Of a DNA stretch of 9,338 nucleotides, positions 6,353 through 9,338 are shown in pieces. This stretch comes from Planctomycetaceae bacterium. GTDB taxonomy: Bacteria; Planctomycetota; Planctomycetia; Pirellulales; Thermoguttaceae. Numbering within the stretch: position 1 is the first letter of the stretch; each line of letters opens with the position of its first letter. The stretch is taken from assembly GCA_009776995.1 (NCBI GenBank), contig WRMR01000169.1:1-9338 (forward strand), in the 5' to 3' direction. Made by a program: the position numbers and the translations under genes. The notes under the pieces were generated by a model, which had not been told where the DNA came from, did not search any database, and saw only the letters and a list, made by a program, of their open reading frames with translations.

Positions 6353-7906
6353 TTACGACAAAAACCTGTCGAAAAGCCGGTGGTTGACCGAGCGCACGGA
6401 CGCGTATAGCTCGCGGTACATCGGGAACATTTCCCGGTAAAAGCGTGTCAAATTCTCGTCGGGGTCGTAATAAACGCTGTCATGTTTGAATCGCACAAAA
6501 GCGTCTTCGGCGTCGCTGAACAACCCTGCACCGATTCCTGCAAGAATAGCCGCTCCCAAAACCGTGGCCTCGTCCACATCCGGTACACGCACACGCACGC
6601 CGAGCATGTCCGCCTTGTTCTGCATCCAGAATTTGTTGCGAATGGCACCCCCGACGGCAATCACCTCCGAGGCTTTTCGTCCGCTTCCCTCTTCCATCGT
6701 CGCAATCACGTCCAGCAATTGGTAGCCGAGTCCCTCGAACAGACTGCGAATCGCGTCCGCTCGCGTCGTCCGGCTGCTGAGTCCGACCCAGGTTCCGAGC
6801 GAACGCGGGTCAACCTTCGGGCAGGAACTCCCGCCCAAGTGCGGCAGAAACATCGTCCCGCCGCAACCCGGTTTGGCAGAAGCGGCTTCGCGGATGATGA
6901 CGTCCCATTCCACTGTTCCGGCGACGTCTGACTCCCCAGATTCGCCTGGGGGAATCAACATTTCGCGACGATACCATTCCAGAACCTCGCCTGCCGGATT
7001 GCCACCCCAAAGCATATAACAGTTGGGGATGACATGAGCCTGTGTGGTCAAACCCGAAGCCCCGAGCACTGGATCAAGCGGCGGTGTCGATGCAACCATG
7101 TCAATCATTTCCCAGGTTCCCGTGATGCAAAGGACCGTACCCGGCCGGAATGCACCCACCGGAAGCGAACTACAGATATGGTCGTGTCCGCCCAGGAAAA
7201 CCGGTGTACCGACGCGAAGCCCTGTTTCCGCCGCCGCTTCGTTGGTCACTTCACCCATCCGTGTCGCGCTCGGCATGACCGGCGGAAGAAGAGAGACGGG
7301 GATACCGGACAGCCGGCACATTTCCTCCGACCATGTTCGCTCTTTCTGGTCGAAGAGCATCGTGCAGGACGCCATGCTTTGATCCGTTGCAAACACGCCG
7401 CTCAACCGATAATTGATGTAATCTTCAATGAGAAGCCATTTACAGGCACTGCGGAAAATTTCCGGCTCGTTTTCCTTCATCCAGAGCATCCGGAGTGCCG
7501 AGTTGATCGCCCAAACGGGATTGCCGCCGATGGAAAACGTTTTCGCCGCCGTAATGTTTTCGAGCCACCAGTCAAACTGAGGACTCGTTCGCGGGTCATG
7601 CCACGAGATCAGCGGATACAGCCGTTCACCGTGTTCCCCCATCGGCAAGCCGTCCATTCCCATGCCGGTTGTGGCAATACCTTTGATAGCGGCAGGATCG
7701 GCGATTTGCGAAACGATGTCCCGACATGCGGTGGCGGTCTGACTCCACAACTCGTCCGGGTCCCAGACTGTCCATTCCGGGTGTTCAGGATTCGGGTGAA
7801 ACCGTTGCATTGGCCGGGATGCCCGTGCGGCCACCTGACCGTCCAAATCATACAAAATTGTCTTGATCGAAGTCGAACCGAGATCAATGCCAAGTAGCAG
7901 GTCCAT
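6353..7906 (-). CDS. FGGY-family carbohydrate kinase
   Basis: This is a 517-residue cytoplasmic kinase, typical length for the family, which transfers the ATP gamma-phosphate to a sugar or sugar alcohol as the entry step of catabolism. The N-terminal phosphate loop LGIDLGSTSIKTILYDLDG is at residues 5-23. WHDPRTSPQFDWW (102-114) fits the substrate-side region. GGHDHICSSLPVGAF (239-253) holds the probable catalytic base D242. The C-terminal nucleotide-binding signature VGGAIRNKFWMQNKADMLG is at 418-436, followed by DEATVLGAAILAG. The start ATG 7906-7904 is preceded by GGAG (7917-7914) with 7 nt spacing. The substrate cannot be named: the GHDH form differs from the common xylulokinase motif, so xylB would be an over-call. 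It is transcribed in the same direction as ftsK, but a shared function is unlikely. A palindrome at 8102-8115 upstream could be its operator. Confidence 0.9.
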   Translation of the reverse strand: MDLLLGIDLGSTSIKTILYDLDGQVAARASRPMQRFHPNPEHPEWTVWDPDELWSQTATACRDIVSQIADPAAIKGIATTGMGMDGLPMGEHGERLYPLISWHDPRTSPQFDWWLENITAAKTFSIGGNPVWAINSALRMLWMKENEPEIFRSACKWLLIEDYINYRLSGVFATDQSMASCTMLFDQKERTWSEEMCRLSGIPVSLLPPVMPSATRMGEVTNEAAAETGLRVGTPVFLGGHDHICSSLPVGAFRPGTVLCITGTWEMIDMVASTPPLDPVLGASGLTTQAHVIPNCYMLWGGNPAGEVLEWYRREMLIPPGESGESDVAGTVEWDVIIREAASAKPGCGGTMFLPHLGGSSCPKVDPRSLGTWVGLSSRTTRADAIRSLFEGLGYQLLDVIATMEEGSGRKASEVIAVGGAIRNKFWMQNKADMLGVRVRVPDVDEATVLGAAILAGIGAGLFSDAEDAFVRFKHDSVYYDPDENLTRFYREMFPMYRELYASVRSVNHRLFDRFLS

Positions 7907-7950
7907 GGGAGTACTCCGTTGTTGGGGTTCATGTTGTTTCTTTTGTTTTT

Positions 7951-7977
7951 ACCACGAAGATGCGAAGGGACATGAAG
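7951..7977 (+). repeat. Trace of a 9-bp CACGAAG-type repeat
   Basis: Three 9-nt units run in phase: ACCACGAAG, ATGCGAAGG, GACATGAAG. The text resembles the CACGAAGGA-type intergenic 9-mer repeats that I recall from many environmental bacterial genomes. It is short and degenerate, so the assignment is tentative. Confidence 0.4.
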
Positions 7978-8101
7978 TGATTTTTTAAGGTTAGGTCGGT
8001 CACGTCGTGATTGCCGTTTTTATCCGCCAATAATATCAAATGCCAGTCAAACCAAACATTTGCAAACATCCATTTTGACCTTAAAAATGGGAGCAACCTT
8101 G

Positions 8102-8115
8102 AGTTTACGTAAACT
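8102..8115. promoter_or_regulatory. Perfect 14-bp palindrome, possible operator
   Basis: AGTTTACGTAAACT is fully self-complementary. It lies about 196 bp upstream of the kinase start. Palindromes of this kind are typical binding sites for dimeric repressors of sugar genes (LacI or GntR type). No regulator gene is in view, so the target and function are inferred. Confidence 0.35.
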
Positions 8116-8148
8116 TGGGAAGTGGGGAGAGAATTGGTCTTGCAAAAA

Positions 8149-8211
8149 GATTCCATTTTTGAGATAGTAACAGTTTAAAACACAACAAGTTACATCTCTC
8201 AAAAAGGAATC
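8149..8211 (+). promoter_or_regulatory. Hairpin that would cover the transposase ribosome binding site
   Basis: The left arm 8149-8171 (GATTCCATTTTTGAGAT then AGTAAC) pairs with the right arm 8189-8211 (GTTAC, then ATCTCTCAAAAAGGAATC) with small bulges and a 17-nt loop. The right arm contains AAAAAGGA, the only SD-like site before ATG 8218, so the folded RNA would hide it. In IS10 and IS50, transcripts entering from outside fold to block transposase translation in this way; a similar role here is inferred. It may also include or overlap an element end. Confidence 0.45.
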
Positions 8212-8217
8212 AGTGCC

Positions 8218-8510
8218 ATGAAGGCGGATGTCATTATCGAACAGGAAACGCAGAAAGTCAAGCTCATTTTGGATGGGAAGGCAGGAATTGTCGGGCAAAA
8301 CTTGACCGCCGATGATGCCGAGAATGTTGTCAAACTTATCGAAGATGCATCACGAAAGGCCGGTCGCGAGGCGTTCTGGCAGTGGTTGATGCAAGTTCGA
8401 GTGTCGTGAGGATGTCATCGAAACGTATTTGCAAAAGCTCGCCGCGTTCCAACCGAGCCACACGGCGATTCAAAACATCGTTGATGAAATGGGCGAACAA
8501 CTTGAACAAC
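8218..8510 (+). pseudogene. Probable transposase gene, 5' fragment with frameshift
   Basis: ATG 8218, with AGGA about 9 nt upstream, opens a 63-codon frame (MKADVIIEQETQKVKLILDG...GREAFWQWLMQ). The coding signal then shifts by one base near 8393 and continues as KFECREDVIETYLQKLAAF and HTAIQNIVDEMGEQLEQH to about 8510, where the doc fragment begins on the other strand. Together the pieces make about 97 residues, resembling the N-terminal region of a transposase; ISKra4-like is a loose guess from pattern only. No catalytic domain is present. No slippery sequence was seen at the shift, so decay is likelier than programmed frameshifting. It could instead be an unrelated short gene. Confidence 0.45.
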
Positions 8511-8587
8511 ACACCGTCCAAACCACCAGTGTTGTCCAATATTCGTTTGTGAAGGCGTTTGACTTGTTCTTTATTCAGAGTTATCAT
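8510..8587 (-). pseudogene. Truncated Doc-type toxin (first about 26 codons)
   Basis: The minus-strand frame begins at ATG 8587-8585, overlapping the antitoxin stop as ATGA, and reads MITLNKEQVKRLHKRILDN then TGGLDGV. This is the characteristic N-terminus of death-on-curing (Fic/Doc) proteins. After GGLDGV the expected family sequence is replaced by the antisense of the transposase fragment. The frame stays open to 8336, but the Fic catalytic motif (HxFxxGNKR) is absent. The toxin, which in known cases phosphorylates EF-Tu, must be inactive here. Confidence 0.6.
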
Positions 8588-8826
8588 TTCGCCAATTCTT
8601 CAAACGCCTGAATGTGTTTTGACAGAATATGCGATGCCACTGCGTCCACATCGGCATCACTCGCGACTGTATTCTGGCGAAGCAGATTGTAAGCCACCAA
8701 TATGTAGCATGGAACATTGTTTTTGAGAATGATGGCCGTTCCCTTTTCGTCAACAAGACGGGCAACCCTGGAAAAGTTTTGGTTGGCTTCCGAAATCGAA
8801 ACAAGATTTTCTGTACTAATTTTCAT
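8584..8826 (-). CDS. Phd/YefM-family antitoxin
   Basis: This 80-residue protein starts at ATG 8826-8824, preceded by an ideal GGAGGT (8838-8833) with 6 nt spacing. An upstream in-frame ATG at 8847 would place this SD inside the gene. The N-terminal half (MKISTENLVSISEANQNFSR, then VARLVDEKGTAIILKNNVP) is the dimeric DNA-binding Phd fold; the C-terminal half, rich in D/A/E/K, would wrap the toxin. The stop overlaps the doc start by four bases (ATGA), the usual coupled arrangement. A promoter with an overlapping inverted repeat lies just upstream, fitting autorepression. With doc truncated, it appears to be an orphan antitoxin. Confidence 0.85.
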   Translation of the reverse strand: MKISTENLVSISEANQNFSRVARLVDEKGTAIILKNNVPCYILVAYNLLRQNTVASDADVDAVASHILSKHIQAFEELAK

Positions 8827-8845
8827 CTCATTACCTCCAGAAATC

Positions 8846-8874
8846 AAAATATCACATTTTTAGGAGGAAAACAA
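8846..8874 (-). promoter_or_regulatory. Promoter of the phd-type gene
   Basis: On the minus strand TTGTTT (8874-8869) and TATTTT (8851-8846) are separated by exactly 17 nt. This gives a short leader that begins just before the GGAGGT SD. The spacer overlaps the inverted repeat at 8855-8886. Confidence 0.5.
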
Positions 8875-8886
8875 CCTAAAAAAATG
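8855..8886. promoter_or_regulatory. Inverted repeat, probable Phd operator
   Basis: CATTTTTAGG (8855-8864) and CCTAAAAAAATG (8875-8886) are inverted copies with a 10-nt spacer; the right arm has two extra A. The repeat covers the -35 and spacer of the promoter at 8846-8874, the position expected for Phd-type autorepression. Confidence 0.45.
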
Positions 8887-9010
8887 TTATCAACACTCAT
8901 TTTTAGAAATTTGCTCCAAATACAAAAATTGGGATTGCATCATTTCGACAAGTTGGCTAAATTGCACACTCATTTCCTTTCTACTTCAAGCGGAATCCTG
9001 GTTTTTGAAA

Positions 9011-9338
9011 ATGACTCAAAAAATCATGAACAAATCACGGATGATTTTTGTCGCAGTGTGTACCATTGCGACTTTAACTGTTTATTCACTTTATGCTTAC
9101 GTGCTGGTGCCGGTCGTTTTGCCGATGAAGGAACGAGTCAAGCCGCCAAGTATCAAGATCGGCGAGGAGTTTCAGGATCGTGAATTTCTGAAAATTCTGT
9201 TTGACGATGAGGGTTCCTGGGTCTTTGAAAAAACGCAAATGGTCACTTTTTCCGATGGAGCGGGTTCCATTCTTTTCAAAGAAGAAGACTGGAATCAATC
9301 CGAAACTTCGGGCGGTACCCAGTTGCGTGTCAGTCCCT
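9011..9338 (+). CDS. Membrane-anchored protein, 5' part of gene (runs off right edge)
   Basis: An open frame of 109 codons runs from ATG 9011 to the window end. ATG 9026 (MNKSRMIFVAV) and ATG 9041 are alternative starts; none has a clear SD. One N-terminal membrane anchor (about residues 10-35: MIFVAVCTIATLTVYSLYAY) is followed by a soluble region with IKIGEEFQDREFLKILFDDE, GSWVFEKTQMVTF and GAGSILFKEEDW. This pattern resembles planctomycete-conserved anchored proteins of the OstA/LptA/LptC-like type, which would act in outer-envelope lipid export; that match is from memory of the pattern and uncertain. The gene is divergent from the antitoxin gene. Confidence 0.65.
   Translation, partial: MTQKIMNKSRMIFVAVCTIATLTVYSLYAYVLVPVVLPMKERVKPPSIKIGEEFQDREFLKILFDDEGSWVFEKTQMVTFSDGAGSILFKEEDWNQSETSGGTQLRVSP

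Larger units (their letters stand above)
7907..8148. other. Non-coding leader of the kinase gene
   Basis: The stretch between the kinase start and the transposase leader holds short repeats and palindromes but no believable gene. It includes the 9-bp repeat trace at 7951-7977, a small AT-rich hairpin (CCATTTT at 8070-8076 with AAAATGG at 8084-8090) and the perfect palindrome at 8102-8115. No good sigma-70-like promoter for the kinase was found on the minus strand. The rest of the truncated doc gene was looked for here and not seen. Confidence 0.5.

Noticed and set aside
6353..7906. Naming the kinase xylB, fucK or araB
   Set aside because: FGGY motifs are clear, but the substrate region matches none of these convincingly and no linked pathway genes are present.
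8385..8400. Programmed ribosomal frameshift in the transposase-like gene
   Set aside because: No slippery heptamer or downstream structure was seen; simple decay fits better in a fragment without a catalytic domain.
8336..8587. A complete 83-residue toxin gene
   Set aside because: Only the first 26 residues look like Doc; the rest is antisense of the transposase-like fragment and lacks the Fic motif.
8887..8895. TTATCAACA as a DnaA box
   Set aside because: A single site one base off the consensus with no cluster; an origin cannot be supported.

Overview
The window looks like a chromosomal segment of a bacterium in or near the Planctomycetota (Pirellulales-like). This is inferred from three things: the FtsK motor sequence, whose Walker A motif reads GRTGTGKS with CLN after it; a membrane-anchored protein at the right edge that resembles a planctomycete-conserved family; and GTG/TTG starts with weak Shine-Dalgarno (SD) sites. 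No rRNA, tRNA or CRISPR array was seen.

Layout from left to right. Positions 1-858 (minus) hold a 286-codon open reading frame that runs off the left edge. It is AT-rich, has a good SD and no recognised family. Positions 859-1339 are non-coding and carry TTCGCG-rich inverted repeats. Positions 1340-2830 (plus) encode a 496-residue protein with a short coiled coil, a low-complexity region built from 7-nt DNA repeats, one fibronectin type III domain and a helical C-terminal domain. A second 7-nt repeat block starts inside the last codons of that gene, supplies its stop codon and fills much of the gap to the convergent ftsK. Positions 2961-6194 (minus) encode a full FtsK-type DNA translocase with an unusual acidic C-terminal tail. 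Positions 6353-7906 (minus) encode an FGGY-family sugar kinase. After about 310 bp of non-coding DNA with palindromes comes a small wreck: the 5' part of a probable transposase gene (8218-8510) abuts a doc toxin gene cut to about 26 codons, behind an intact phd-type antitoxin (8584-8826, minus). The right edge (9011-9338, plus) is the start of a membrane-anchored protein.

The genes do not form one pathway. FtsK serves chromosome segregation and division, the kinase serves sugar catabolism, and phd/doc plus the transposase piece are mobile-element debris.

The most unusual feature is the heptanucleotide repeat system. Two composite blocks (about 1603-1740 and 2815-2930) share the same order of sub-motifs: AGTGGC-type units, then GAGTT-type, then GCAGAG-type, a loop, and CTCTGC/TTCTGC-type units. 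Each can fold into a long hairpin. One lies within a coding sequence and the other ends it. A further G-rich heptamer tract lies at 1449-1497. Because 7 is not a multiple of 3, successive units are read in different frames, which points to a DNA- or RNA-level origin rather than selection on the protein.
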